From a virus: a DNA stretch of 25,716 nucleotides. The translations under genes were made by a program, and so were the position numbers. Numbering within the stretch: position 1 is the stretch's first letter; every line of letters starts with the position of its first letter. Shown here piece by piece: positions 8,201-16,397 of this stretch. A model generated the notes under the pieces. The model worked only from the letters and a program-made list of their open reading frames with translations, was not told the DNA's origin and did no database searches. Location: positions 1-25,716 of the IMG/VR virus record IMGVR_UViG_3300046411_000070. One strand, written 5' to 3'.

Positions 8201-9489
8201 TATGATAATAACCTTGCAAATAAACTGTTTAAAGCAGTGTAAGAATTTATAGTAGGCGTAGCCAAAGGAACAGGACTAGTTACTAAGCCGGGAAGTGCTA
8301 CAGTTTGATATCCAGTACCAGCCATAAAATCTTGAGATTTCTTTTTACCTGTTAGCATTCCATCGCCAACACCGTTACCGCTACCATCACCGTCACCTGT
8401 ACCGTCGCCAGTACCAGTACCATCGCCAGTACCATCACCGCCACCGTTTCCACCAGTAGCTGTATCGTCATTACCACCGCCGCCAGCAGGAGGCTGAGGA
8501 GGTTGTGTAATAACTACAGGATCGTCTTTTACTGGACCACCTACTGATGGTAAAGGCGTAACAACAATATTAGGACCAGACGGTGAAGGATAAACCGTTT
8601 CTTCTTGTTCATCAGACACATAACCAGACTCTGGATAAGTTCCGGGAGTAGTAGTATCTACATGTCCGGGTACACGGTCGGGAGGTATAATATCAGGTAA
8701 CCCAACAACTCTAACATTACCGTCTTCATCAACCTCGTAATAATCAGGAATACCTATTACTCCTTCAGGCATTTCAGGAGGAGTGTATCCAGCATCATCA
8801 GCTATGTCACCGTATGTGTCTAGTTGATCAATTGTTTCTTGTGTTTCTTCTTCTGTAGGTTCAGTAGATTCAGAAGGATCTCCCTCAACAGAACTACCGC
8901 CGCCGCCTTCTTCGTCTTCAACTTCAGGATCACCTAACAAAGGAGGCAATGTAATTAAAGTAGGATCAATAATTGTAGTAACTGTACCGTCATCTTCAAA
9001 GACAGTTTCTACAGGGGACTGAGTGGTATCTTCATCTATCTGACCGGGATCACCTAAAACTATATCTTGTTGTTCTAACCATTGGTCAAAACCGCCAGCT
9101 TCAGCAATTTGTTCAGCAACTTCTCTAAGCTGTTCAGGCACAGCAGTAGGGCCAAAGTCACCTCTGATTGCTTCAATAACCTCAGCAGATACACCTTCAG
9201 GTATGCCCTGCTCACCAATGATAGTGTCCATCAGAATTTGAAAGATAGAATCTTCTATACCAAGATCTTCTGTTGGTCCAATATCATCTTCAGGCATTAT
9301 AGGATCATTAAGACCTATATTTGCTGGATCGTCTCTAGTTAAACCACGTTCAAAAGGAGTAGGAGGAACAAACGTATCGTTAAAACCATCAGGTCCGGGA
9401 TTGTATACCGTTAGCATACCGCCTCGACCATCGTCGATAAATCTAAAGTCATCACTAACTGGGGCGTTACCCCTTCCAATAATTGGCAT
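8200..9489 (-). CDS. Acidic Pro/Gly-rich virion protein of unknown function
   Basis: 429 aa, starting at the ATG at 9489 (MPIIGRGNAPVSDD), which has GGAGA 8 nt upstream; the 12 extra codons to 9525 are not needed. Residues 1-200 are strongly acidic with many Asp, Glu, Pro and Ile. Residues about 130-150 form a helix (EQLREVAEQIAEAGGFDQWLEQQ). Residues about 340-385 are an almost pure Gly/Asp/Thr/Asn repeat. The last 45 residues regain a normal composition (FMAGTGYQTVALPGLV). No domain is recognised. It lies between the holin-like gene and the adaptor gene, so a virion or assembly function is likely. Repeat-length variation between relatives would be expected. Confidence 0.55.
   Translation of the reverse strand: MPIIGRGNAPVSDDFRFIDDGRGGMLTVYNPGPDGFNDTFVPPTPFERGLTRDDPANIGLNDPIMPEDDIGPTEDLGIEDSIFQILMDTIIGEQGIPEGVSAEVIEAIRGDFGPTAVPEQLREVAEQIAEAGGFDQWLEQQDIVLGDPGQIDEDTTQSPVETVFEDDGTVTTIIDPTLITLPPLLGDPEVEDEEGGGGSSVEGDPSESTEPTEEETQETIDQLDTYGDIADDAGYTPPEMPEGVIGIPDYYEVDEDGNVRVVGLPDIIPPDRVPGHVDTTTPGTYPESGYVSDEQEETVYPSPSGPNIVVTPLPSVGGPVKDDPVVITQPPQPPAGGGGNDDTATGGNGGGDGTGDGTGTGDGTGDGDGSGNGVGDGMLTGKKKSQDFMAGTGYQTVALPGLVTSPVPLATPTINSYTALNSLFARLLS
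8361..8454 (-). repeat. Degenerate short tandem repeat coding Gly-Asp/Gly-Thr
   Basis: Units related to ACCGTCGCC, ACCATCGCC and ACCAGTACC on the plus strand repeat with 6- and 12-bp periods. They encode the Gly-Asp-Gly-Thr run of the acidic virion protein. It is a low-complexity coding repeat, not a separate element. Confidence 0.75.
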
Positions 9490-9490
9490 G

Positions 9491-9835
9491 TTATTTTCTC
9501 CAGTTAGCCAGACCACGTAGGCCAAACGATGCAGCTACAGCAGCACCAAGGAAACCTTTGTACCACTCAGGCATAGCTTCTAAAGCAGAAAATCCGTCCA
9601 TAACAATAGGAACCATACTAGGAAAAAACGCTAGTACACACGGTATTGAAAACAACAGCGTGAACCATTCGTCTTTCCAAGAGTTGGCTGCGTTGTTAGC
9701 ATGGATGTTTTCCCAGTTACCGTCCTGCTGTATAGCTACCATCTTAGCTTCATGGACAGCTTTCTTCTCTTCAGCTTTACGTTGGAAGTAACCACCAACA
9801 AGATCTGCTACTGGGCCAATGAGAGATTGTATCAT
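9491..9835 (-). CDS. Holin-like small membrane protein
   Basis: 114 aa. The N-terminal 50 residues are soluble and charged (YFQRKAEEKKAVHEAKMV), followed by NSWKDEWFTLLFSIP. Two hydrophobic segments follow: about 57-79 (FTLLFSIPCVLAFFPSMVPIV) and about 92-110 (GFLGAAVAASFGLRGLANW). The size, the WKDEWFTLLFSIP motif and a Gly/Ala-rich last helix resemble the three-TM holins of phages and gene-transfer agents. It would sit in the inner membrane and time lysis. The start overlaps the stop of the 61-aa gene by ATGA. It is far from the M15 peptidase gene at 23.5-23.9 kb, so the lysis functions are split. A structural membrane protein remains possible. Confidence 0.6.
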   Translation of the reverse strand: MIQSLIGPVADLVGGYFQRKAEEKKAVHEAKMVAIQQDGNWENIHANNAANSWKDEWFTLLFSIPCVLAFFPSMVPIVMDGFSALEAMPEWYKGFLGAAVAASFGLRGLANWRK

Positions 9836-10017
9836 CGTATGTACTCAGCAAACACAATAGCACCAAGGATAAACGGATACAAAGCATAAACAGCCTGCCG
9901 ATTACTAGCGATGTCCTTGGTAGCTGAATCAAGCTGACGTTGGATCATCTCATAACGAACAAGACATTCCTTCTCATGTCCTTCTAAACGTGCTAATAAT
10001 TCTTCTGTTCTACTCAT
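9832..10017 (-). CDS. Small coiled-coil protein with C-terminal membrane anchor
   Basis: 61 aa. Residues 1-40 form a likely coiled coil (EELLARLEGHEKECLVRYEMIQ), and residues 44-60 a single hydrophobic segment (YALYPFILGAIVFAEYI) at the very end. The layout recalls XhlA-type lysis accessory proteins, but no sequence family can be claimed. It overlaps both neighbours by four bases (ATGA), lying between a 155-aa membrane protein and the holin-like gene. It is therefore probably a lysis or membrane accessory made by coupled translation. Confidence 0.6.
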   Translation of the reverse strand: MSRTEELLARLEGHEKECLVRYEMIQRQLDSATKDIASNRQAVYALYPFILGAIVFAEYIR

Positions 10018-10481
10018 CCTTTAATTTCCTTTACCACTACTGAAAGTAAACCAAAACTAATTACTGAAAGTACCACAGCAAATAAACTTAAAATCATGTT
10101 TTCTTTTAGTTCTTGTTGTCTGTAAACAGTATCCTGCCTTTTTTGTACTATTTTTCTTTTTAACTCACGAAACTCTCGCAAGCCGTCGTCACCGTAGGCG
10201 TACCGAATCATTAACATGATCTCTTTCTGTTGCTCTTGTATCTTCTTCTTACGTGCAAAAGCTTTTACTGCTTCGGCTTCTACACTCTTACTAAAAACTA
10301 CTTTTCTAAACGGTGATACTTTGTTTGCTTTCTGCTCCTGATAAAGAACATCGCTAGCATGTCCGTACCAAGACGCTATCTGCCCCATTGTATCTTCTAC
10401 TGAGCGTCCAGCCTGAACCATCCCCTGCACCATGGCAAAAGCTTTGGTTGCCCCAGCAATAGCGGTTACGGGGTCGATCAT
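10014..10481 (-). CDS. Membrane-anchored coiled-coil phage protein, unknown function
   Basis: 155 aa. The N-terminus (MIDPVTAIAGATKAFAMVQG) is Ala-rich and amphipathic. Residues about 70-127 are highly charged and probably coiled coil (FARKKKIQEQQKEIML, REFRELKRKIVQKRQ). Residues 128-150 are one clear membrane segment (NMILSLFAVVLSVISFGLL), followed by a short basic tail. It leads a run of three overlapping genes for small membrane proteins and so probably belongs to the lysis group. A virion role is the alternative. The start ATG overlaps the TGA of an 18-codon ORF. Confidence 0.65.
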   Translation of the reverse strand: MIDPVTAIAGATKAFAMVQGMVQAGRSVEDTMGQIASWYGHASDVLYQEQKANKVSPFRKVVFSKSVEAEAVKAFARKKKIQEQQKEIMLMIRYAYGDDGLREFRELKRKIVQKRQDTVYRQQELKENMILSLFAVVLSVISFGLLSVVVKEIKG

Positions 10482-10534
10482 AACTTATCAAGCTTAGCTT
10501 CAATCCTATTTAGACGTACTGCTTGATCGTCCAT
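10478..10534 (-). CDS. Possible 18-aa micro-ORF MDDQAVRLNRIEAKLDKL
   Basis: The gap between the fibre gene and the 155-aa gene is exactly filled by an 18-codon ORF. It starts two bases after the previous TAA and ends in TGA, overlapping the next ATG (ATGA), the same junction style as its neighbours. The peptide has a hydrophobic heptad-like pattern (V, L, I, L, L). The ribosome binding site is weak (AGAG about 10 nt upstream). It may be a real micropeptide, a remnant of a longer coiled-coil gene, or simply a reinitiation bridge. Confidence 0.4.
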   Translation of the reverse strand: MDDQAVRLNRIEAKLDKL

Positions 10535-10536
10535 AA

Positions 10537-11334
10537 TTAAAACTCTGGGTTCCATGTGCTAATCGCCACACGCTTCCAAGTGTTTGTTGCTACGCATACG
10601 TAGATGTATGTACTACTAAAGTGTAAGTCACCAGCAGTTCCAGAATCAGTAGGGTTTATTTCTGAGCCTATTGTGATTCTTATGTTAGGCAGTACAGAAG
10701 TTCCTGTAGTAGTTAAATCAGCAAAGCTTGCGTTTCTGCTAGAGTCAACTATTTCATTTGAGCCTATTCTAAATTGCGTTGCTGCTATGTAGTTACTAGT
10801 ATTTACTTTACCAACACTAGTTACAGTAAAAGCATTAGAAGTTCCTGCGGTAAAACTATCACATTCTAATGTAGTAAAGTCTCCAGTAGAACTAAGAATG
10901 GTTTTATTACTGACGTTTTGAGTACCAGCTTTAGTTAAAATAACTCCTGCATTTGTTCCTGCATTAGCTAATAAGTTTATATCTGATGCGCCAACAGTTA
11001 CACCATCAAGAATGTTAAGCTCCGCAGTAGTAGCCGTAACGCCATCTAAAATGTTAAGCTCTGTTGCAGTAGAAGTAACACCGTCTAAAATATTAAGTTC
11101 AGCCGCAGTAGAAGTTACTGTTGTACCGCCAAGGCTAAACGTAGTTACTGTCGCAGTAGGAATAGTAACTGTCCCAGTAAACGTAGGACTAGCAGTGTCT
11201 GCCTTGGTAGCAATAGCTTCTGCAATATCATCAAATTCTGTTTCAAACTCAGAACCTCTAATTATCTTACCAGCATCACCAGAAGTTAATGTGTCTTTTG
11301 CTGCAAAGTCTGTAGTCTTAGTATAGTTACTCAT
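10537..11334 (-). CDS. Tail fibre / spike protein with LNILDGVT repeats
   Basis: 265 aa. The start is taken at the ATG at 11334 (MSNYTKTTDFAAKDTL), whose ATGA overlaps the preceding TGA; a TTG two codons upstream is less likely. The N-terminal region (GKIIRGSEFETEFDDIAEAIATKAD) is a conserved opening of many aquatic phage fibre proteins. It is followed by PTFTGTVTIPT and three copies of LNILDGVT at about residues 80-113, each preceded by TxxE. The remainder is Thr/Ser-rich beta sequence with short repeating strands. It ends with DLHFSSTYIYVCVATNTWKRVA, a common fibre C-terminal motif. It likely forms a trimeric fibre that touches the host surface. Confidence 0.75.
   Translation of the reverse strand: MSNYTKTTDFAAKDTLTSGDAGKIIRGSEFETEFDDIAEAIATKADTASPTFTGTVTIPTATVTTFSLGGTTVTSTAAELNILDGVTSTATELNILDGVTATTAELNILDGVTVGASDINLLANAGTNAGVILTKAGTQNVSNKTILSSTGDFTTLECDSFTAGTSNAFTVTSVGKVNTSNYIAATQFRIGSNEIVDSSRNASFADLTTTGTSVLPNIRITIGSEINPTDSGTAGDLHFSSTYIYVCVATNTWKRVAISTWNPEF
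10996..11097 (-). repeat. Three 39-bp coding repeats (LNILDGVT units)
   Basis: The octapeptide LNILDGVT occurs three times at 13-residue intervals in the fibre protein. The DNA shows a matching 39-bp period (plus-strand cores such as CTAAAATGTTAAGCTC). Third positions differ between copies, so the array is old or selected at protein level. Confidence 0.85.
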
Positions 11335-11735
11335 AGCCAAACCCTTGATGGTGAGTTAGGTGTTACGCCGTGTGAAGTATCGAGAGCCTCTACAGTCTCA
11401 CGTACAGCATCTCCTACGAGTCTGATGTTAACGTGCCAGCCTGCCATCGCTTGCATCTCAGGGTACTCGTTGCCCTCGTCGTCAGTCAGCATAGTCCCTG
11501 TTGGCTCGTGCAGTGTGCCTACAACGTCGATAGCGTAGTCATGGCTATGAGCCACCATGTAGGGATCACCGTCCTCTACCTGTGTTTCTACGCCTTCGTC
11601 GTCCACGTTAGTTACGTAGTCCTGTTGATAGAAGTTAGCCAGTACCGTAGGCATATCTGACTCAGCATTTAGCTTTAGGTAGAAGTCACGCTTTAATGCG
11701 TCTTCAATTACTTCTTCGATTACTTCTTCTGTCAT
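11331..11735 (-). CDS. Conserved-type phage protein near tail fibres, unknown function
   Basis: 134 aa, acidic. It opens with a Glu-rich helix (MTEEVIEEVIEDALKRDFYL). A central part contains HSHDYAIDVVGTLHEPTG and a calcium-loop-like DDEGNEYPEM, followed by GWHVNIRLVGDAVRETVEAL. I recall similar proteins beside fibre genes of aquatic phages but cannot name a function; a fibre assembly or virion role is plausible. It overlaps both neighbours by ATGA junctions (11732-11735 and 11331-11334), so it is translationally tied to the two fibre-type genes that flank it. Confidence 0.6.
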   Translation of the reverse strand: MTEEVIEEVIEDALKRDFYLKLNAESDMPTVLANFYQQDYVTNVDDEGVETQVEDGDPYMVAHSHDYAIDVVGTLHEPTGTMLTDDEGNEYPEMQAMAGWHVNIRLVGDAVRETVEALDTSHGVTPNSPSRVWL

Positions 11736-13330
11736 GATGATAAGTCCTCTAGCTGTGCGTTAGTCAGCCTACGTGGGTAATATTTGAATGACTTAATGTG
11801 GAATCTGCCTGCGTTTCCTGCGCTTGTTGAAGAGCCTAGTGACAAGCGGTTTCGTTTATTCAAAGGCACCAGCGTTCCTGACGTATCGGTCACTGCTGTG
11901 TCGCCGTCGTCAGAAGCAGCGAAATCATCCTCAGCAAAAGCAAATGTTACTTTTTTGCTTACAGGGTTTTCTGTCAGAGTTTCTAAAGAAAGCCCAGCAG
12001 ACTGAACATTATTTGCTCTGACCTCTGCCGACATTGCAGGGCCGCCTTCTGAAATATAAACATTGATTCTGTCTACTACGCTAACCGTACTGCCGATGTG
12101 AAACAAAGATCTAAATGCAGAGCCGTTAGAAGCATAAGTAGATAGAACGTCTATTAGAAGAGATCCTTTTTTATGGTTATATCCAAACGATGATAAGTCT
12201 ATATTTGCAACATCTTGAGATCTGGTCGTAGTGCTACCCGTGGTTTCTATGAAGCTCGTGCTAAATGCGCCAGCCTCAAGCTGTGCTCCCCAGATTAAAC
12301 TACGGCCTATTGCCTTGATTACTACTCCCCCTGAGCCTTCAGCCCCTAAAGGATAAACCCTAACTGAAGTACAGCCAGCAGGCGTAGTAAACGTATGGGA
12401 TTGTCGATGCCAACCATCTATACCGCCACTGCTAGGAATGCTGTAAACAGTGCGCTCGATAAATGCACTGTTGCTTTCGTCATAAAAAGCATAAACACTT
12501 TGTGTTGCCACTTGAGACGATGCTCTTTTAACATACCAGCTAAAAGTGTACTCAGTAGATGCCGTAACTGTTATTGAGTCGTACAAAGACCCACTACTGT
12601 TAACTTCGTACTGCACTGCTGTGTTAGTGCCGTCAGGGGCTATACCAGAATTGGGCGTTTGAAAATCTCCAGAAGCCTTAGTCCAACCTGAGCTAAAGTC
12701 ACTATATGGAATTAGGTTACTTCTAGACTCTTCTACAAGCAGTCCAAGCCTGTTGCCTAATACGTCGTACTCTACACGGGGCACGCCTTCTGGATGCTCG
12801 AACAGCGTTAGGGTGCCATCTGACTCATCAAAGGTAACTTCTTTGATTGACACGTTGTCTACAAAAAAAGAAGCGTCATTGTTTACTCCTCTTTCCCGCA
12901 GTCTAAGTTGGTGTTCGGTTGCTGTAGCCACAAAGTTGTACTGAATTAACTTCCAATCAGTATCGCTACTAGTAATAAAAGTTTGAGAGTTGTTTTCAAC
13001 AACGCCTAAAATCTCTATTGATCCAGTGTCTCCGCTATTGTATTTACTAAAAGCAGTTAGACGGTAAACACGGCCTACAACAGTGGTAAAGTCTTGTACT
13101 GCTCTACCTGTGGCTCCTGTAGATGTAAACAATCCAGAGTTAGAGCCTTCATAAGGATCAGAGCTGTCTGTGACAAGAGTGCAGTTAGTTAGGCTGTAGC
13201 CCGTTGCGTCACTTTCGAACGTGCCGTTTGTAACAAGCTCAGTCCCATAGCTAACAGGGCGCAAGGTATAACCTTCGGATGCTCTGGTAAAATCTAATAA
13301 GTCTTCGTAGTTGTTATACGTCTTAGTCAT
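11732..13330 (-). CDS. Lectin-module tail fibre/spike protein (second of a pair)
   Basis: 532 aa, built from three beta-rich parts. Residues about 31-165 begin ELVTNGTFESDATGY and end FFVDNVSIKEV, typical of a jelly-roll carbohydrate-binding module. Residues about 200-370 begin SRSNLIPYSDFSSGW and end GAFSTSFIETTGSTTTR, a module found in many phage fibres. Residues about 380-532 look like a LamG/concanavalin-type sandwich ending HIKSFKYYPRRLTNAQLEDLSS. The N-terminal 25 residues (YEDLLDFTRASEGYTLRPV) are a likely attachment segment. It shares this layout with the 906-aa protein upstream, which suggests duplication. It probably binds cell-surface glycans. Its ATG overlaps the previous TAA (TAATG). 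Confidence 0.7.
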   Translation of the reverse strand: MTKTYNNYEDLLDFTRASEGYTLRPVSYGTELVTNGTFESDATGYSLTNCTLVTDSSDPYEGSNSGLFTSTGATGRAVQDFTTVVGRVYRLTAFSKYNSGDTGSIEILGVVENNSQTFITSSDTDWKLIQYNFVATATEHQLRLRERGVNNDASFFVDNVSIKEVTFDESDGTLTLFEHPEGVPRVEYDVLGNRLGLLVEESRSNLIPYSDFSSGWTKASGDFQTPNSGIAPDGTNTAVQYEVNSSGSLYDSITVTASTEYTFSWYVKRASSQVATQSVYAFYDESNSAFIERTVYSIPSSGGIDGWHRQSHTFTTPAGCTSVRVYPLGAEGSGGVVIKAIGRSLIWGAQLEAGAFSTSFIETTGSTTTRSQDVANIDLSSFGYNHKKGSLLIDVLSTYASNGSAFRSLFHIGSTVSVVDRINVYISEGGPAMSAEVRANNVQSAGLSLETLTENPVSKKVTFAFAEDDFAASDDGDTAVTDTSGTLVPLNKRNRLSLGSSTSAGNAGRFHIKSFKYYPRRLTNAQLEDLSS

Positions 13331-16050
13331 TACTCACTCCAGTCATTAACAACAAACGAATTAGTACCAGTGCCTTCAAAGGTTAGGCTCAGGGATGGCT
13401 CTAGCGATGGATTGGTTGCCTCTACAATGCCGTCGTCACCTAAGTCTTTGTCCCATACACGGAACTCTGAGATGGTTCCCATGTAGTCATAGGCTAGATT
13501 CAAGTCAGTGCTAGAGAGATCAGGGAGAGCCGTTGGGGTTGTGTCAGCCGTTAGTGCTACACCGTTGGTTGCGCCGTTGATAAAGGTTGAGCCGTGACGT
13601 GATGCTATGTTGTAGGGGACTAGGATGCCTGAACTTAAATATGAACCATTGCTAACAACTACATCAACGTCATTACTTTCTTCTTGCAAAAAGTCTATGC
13701 GGCCAGTTCCTTGATCTGTCCTAATCCTCGCAAATATATAATTGTCACCATCCTCTCGCCATCGAAAGAACTGCGTTTGTGTTGTAGTGTCCTCATCAGC
13801 ATAGCTAATCCTACCTTCAATGCCGATAGAGACAGACAGGGGGTTTATCTCGCGGACGCTGATGTTGTCTACTGAGCCTGTGGTTCCGCTAAGGCCCATT
13901 ATCTGAACATTGTCTGTTGCCGTAGCAACTATGTAGGCTTCGTGTGATCCTGTAGTGTCAAAATAAACAGGGGTAGTTCCGCCTAGTTTTACGCCAAACT
14001 TCCCTGCTGTTAAAGAGGTAACATCCAAGCTAATCGCGTATACGTTTCCGCTAGTTATACCAATGTTGGTTTGTCGTGCTAATTCACCTGTTGTTGTCCC
14101 GTCTGTACTTAATACGCCACTACCAATAGAAACACCGCTTTGTAAGTTCCAATCACTTGTGTCTGCAAAATCTCCATTGTCTACCAGCTCAGAACCTATG
14201 TACTGCGGCTCAGGCCAAGGTAGGTTGGCTGACGGGATAGTGAAGGTTTCTGCGGCGCGTGTGACTGATGTTGTGTTAACCGTAGGTATATAAGAGGACG
14301 GGGTAGCTCCTTCTTCTATCTGCATACCGTAAAACAAAACGCCTTTTGAAGTATCACCAGCAAAAGAACTTGTAGTACCGTCAAGACTTTGCAGAATAGC
14401 ATTTGTGTTTCCGCGAAGTCCAGTTGCGTCGGATGTAGCTGTTACAGAAAGCCTGTACCAGCCGTTGCCTATCTCTTGGATGGTTGATTCGCTGGGAGAT
14501 GCAGTAGTTACATTCTCAAGATCAAAATTGATTCGCACTGCGGATGGAAAGTTAACACCCGTAAAACCAAACTTAGCATTTCTGCCACCGATAGACTTTA
14601 CAAATACGCTACAAGTGTACGTTTTGCCTGTAGTAATAACAGACTGTGCCATAAGTACGGTATGTTCACCCGTTGCTGTAGTCTCTAGCATTTTAACAGC
14701 ATCATCACTGCCGTCTGGAGCAGTCCCGCCATTAGCACTTAAGGTACTGTTCTGCGTGCCGTTAGTGTGCATTGAGTCATTATTGTCGTAGAGATTAGTC
14801 CTAGCCTCAGACTCCGCAAGCAGGCCTTCATTTACCCATGCGTTGCCGTTGTAAACGTGGTGGCCTATACGGGGTAGGTAAGCAATAACATTGTCTGTTG
14901 GCACGTAGTCAGCGTCATGCCCTGTTTTATCAGGATTATCTACCATGCCGCCTAAGTCAGAGCGGTACTGTCTCACCTTACGAATGGCAATTGCAGATGT
15001 TCCGTCGCCTGTGTAGCTATAGCCGCCAATACCAGACGTTGCGGAATTTTGCATATGTATCTGCCATGTGAACGCGCCACTAACAACAACAGAGGCTTTA
15101 AGTAAGTAGTAGCCACTACCAACATTTGTAATGGATACGTCAGTAAACGAGGTGCCAGAGTCTTCTATTGTTCCGTTGACTAGATTAAATATAGGGTACT
15201 TGTTTGCACCACCTTCGCCAAAGCCTCTGAAGGATACGAAGCGCGTACCAGACTCAAGTTTAACTTCGCAGGCTAGTGTGTACTTTTCTCCGACGACTGG
15301 AGCATAGCCACTTTGAATAGAGTGTGAGTCTGTAGAGGTATCTTCTGTAAGAACAGTTGAGGTGCGTGTTGCTCCTGTAGGAGTACCAAGCCCAGTTAAG
15401 TCATCAGAGTCGTCAATCAGATTATGCGGTGCCCACTTGAGTACAGGCATTTCGCGTACTGATACGTTGTCTATGGATACAAAAGCACCATTCGTGCTAG
15501 TGTTACAAATTATACGGACGGTGCTGTTGCTGGACGTTGCCGTAAAAACTAACTCGACATTACCGTTAGAGTTTCCAAGCGTGATATTTTCAGCCGCCAA
15601 GTCTCCATTAAAATTGCCGCTTGTGCCGTCATTTGCCGACGTTCTTATGCCTCTGCCCGTTGCATCTGCATTTATATAATCGTATGAGACTATATATGTT
15701 TTGCCCGATACAGTGCTTAGTGTCTGCTCTATATATTCAGTTGTGGCATTGTCGATTGGGATAGTAACAACACCACGATTTACTACTGGGTTGCCGTCTG
15801 TGTCCCAGCCTGTCGTACCATCAGAGAAATCACCATTGGTAACAAGCTCTGGGCCGTAGCCGTCTGTCATCACAGCGTTACCTGAGCGAGCGTGGGTTAT
15901 GGCGCTGGCAAAAGTAGAGCCAGAATTATTAGTTCTGTATTCGTTGTCTACAAAGTCGAAGGCTAATTCAGGTTCTTGTGAACCTACAGCGTATTGAGAC
16001 AAAGCCCGTCGAACAGACGAGCCTAGCCTATTGACTACCGAGCCAAACAT
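13330..16050 (-). CDS. Large multi-module lectin-like tail fibre/receptor-binding protein
   Basis: 906 aa. After an N-terminal attachment-like part (VGSQEPELAFDFVDNEYRT, about 1-65) come five beta modules. The first (68-200) runs from ELVTNGDFSDGTTGW to FVSIDNVSVREM. The second spans about 210-415. The third (about 416-600) has ARTNLYDNNDS, GNGWYRLSVTAT and GATPSSYIPT. The fourth (620-735) runs from ELVDNGDFADTSDW to GSVDNISVRE. The last (about 738-870) is LamG-like and closes with GTISEFRVWDKDLG. Modules one and four are paralogous jelly rolls of carbohydrate-binding type. No hydrolase active site was recognised, so it is more likely a binder than a depolymerase. It directly follows the capsid unit and a 97-aa protein; its ATG overlaps the previous TGA. 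Confidence 0.7.
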   Translation of the reverse strand: MFGSVVNRLGSSVRRALSQYAVGSQEPELAFDFVDNEYRTNNSGSTFASAITHARSGNAVMTDGYGPELVTNGDFSDGTTGWDTDGNPVVNRGVVTIPIDNATTEYIEQTLSTVSGKTYIVSYDYINADATGRGIRTSANDGTSGNFNGDLAAENITLGNSNGNVELVFTATSSNSTVRIICNTSTNGAFVSIDNVSVREMPVLKWAPHNLIDDSDDLTGLGTPTGATRTSTVLTEDTSTDSHSIQSGYAPVVGEKYTLACEVKLESGTRFVSFRGFGEGGANKYPIFNLVNGTIEDSGTSFTDVSITNVGSGYYLLKASVVVSGAFTWQIHMQNSATSGIGGYSYTGDGTSAIAIRKVRQYRSDLGGMVDNPDKTGHDADYVPTDNVIAYLPRIGHHVYNGNAWVNEGLLAESEARTNLYDNNDSMHTNGTQNSTLSANGGTAPDGSDDAVKMLETTATGEHTVLMAQSVITTGKTYTCSVFVKSIGGRNAKFGFTGVNFPSAVRINFDLENVTTASPSESTIQEIGNGWYRLSVTATSDATGLRGNTNAILQSLDGTTSSFAGDTSKGVLFYGMQIEEGATPSSYIPTVNTTSVTRAAETFTIPSANLPWPEPQYIGSELVDNGDFADTSDWNLQSGVSIGSGVLSTDGTTTGELARQTNIGITSGNVYAISLDVTSLTAGKFGVKLGGTTPVYFDTTGSHEAYIVATATDNVQIMGLSGTTGSVDNISVREINPLSVSIGIEGRISYADEDTTTQTQFFRWREDGDNYIFARIRTDQGTGRIDFLQEESNDVDVVVSNGSYLSSGILVPYNIASRHGSTFINGATNGVALTADTTPTALPDLSSTDLNLAYDYMGTISEFRVWDKDLGDDGIVEATNPSLEPSLSLTFEGTGTNSFVVNDWSE

Positions 16051-16343
16051 CAGTCCATCTCCGAAACGTAGGCTGTTCCTGTAGTTCCGTCAGTGATGAA
16101 ACTGATTGTGTCTCCGTCAAAAGTGTGAATGTACTCTACCGTGTTGGCAGGCATGTAGAAGTCGCTAGTAGTAGCAGTACCAGAGACACTAACGTGTACG
16201 TCTGTTGTGGCTACAATTCGTGCTACTCGCTGTGAAACAGCAGTGGAAGATGCAGCAGTGCCTGATACGGATACTGTCTGAGCAGCTCCGGGTCGAAGAC
16301 ATTGAATAGGTGCTGCGCCTGAATCTCTTGCTAAACGTGACAT
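16050..16343 (-). CDS. Small virion protein (possible head decoration or structural)
   Basis: 97 aa, beta-rich. It opens MSRLARDSGAAPIQCLRPGAAQTVSVSG and contains repeated Ser/Thr/Ala strands, TDVHVSVSGTATTSDFYMPANTVEYIHTF. The MSRLARDSG..IQCLRPG opening is familiar from small virion proteins encoded next to capsid genes. AGGAG lies 7 nt before the ATG. It is the first gene after the capsid terminator, so it depends on read-through or on an unseen promoter. The exact role is unknown. Confidence 0.6.
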   Translation of the reverse strand: MSRLARDSGAAPIQCLRPGAAQTVSVSGTAASSTAVSQRVARIVATTDVHVSVSGTATTSDFYMPANTVEYIHTFDGDTISFITDGTTGTAYVSEMD

Positions 16344-16368
16344 GGATGTTCTCCTGAGTCAGAAAGTG

Positions 16369-16388
16369 AAAAGGCCCCCGAAGGGGCC
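16369..16388 (-). terminator. Strong intrinsic terminator after the capsid gene
   Basis: A perfect 6-bp GC stem, GGCCCC/GGGGCC (16373-16378 with 16383-16388), is closed by a TTCG tetraloop on the minus strand and followed by TTTT. It starts 10 nt after the major capsid stop. No T run follows on the plus strand. It defines the end of the unit driven by the promoter at 18685-18713. Partial read-through would explain higher expression of capsid than fibre genes. Confidence 0.88.
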
Positions 16389-16397
16389 GTACAGATA

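Noticed and set aside
8596-8620. Second hammerhead-like core on the minus strand (CTGATGA followed soon by GAAAC)
   Set aside because: The 7 nt between the two core motifs cannot form helix II, no GUC-type site with a pairing helix III was found, and it lies inside the Gly/Asp-rich protein gene.
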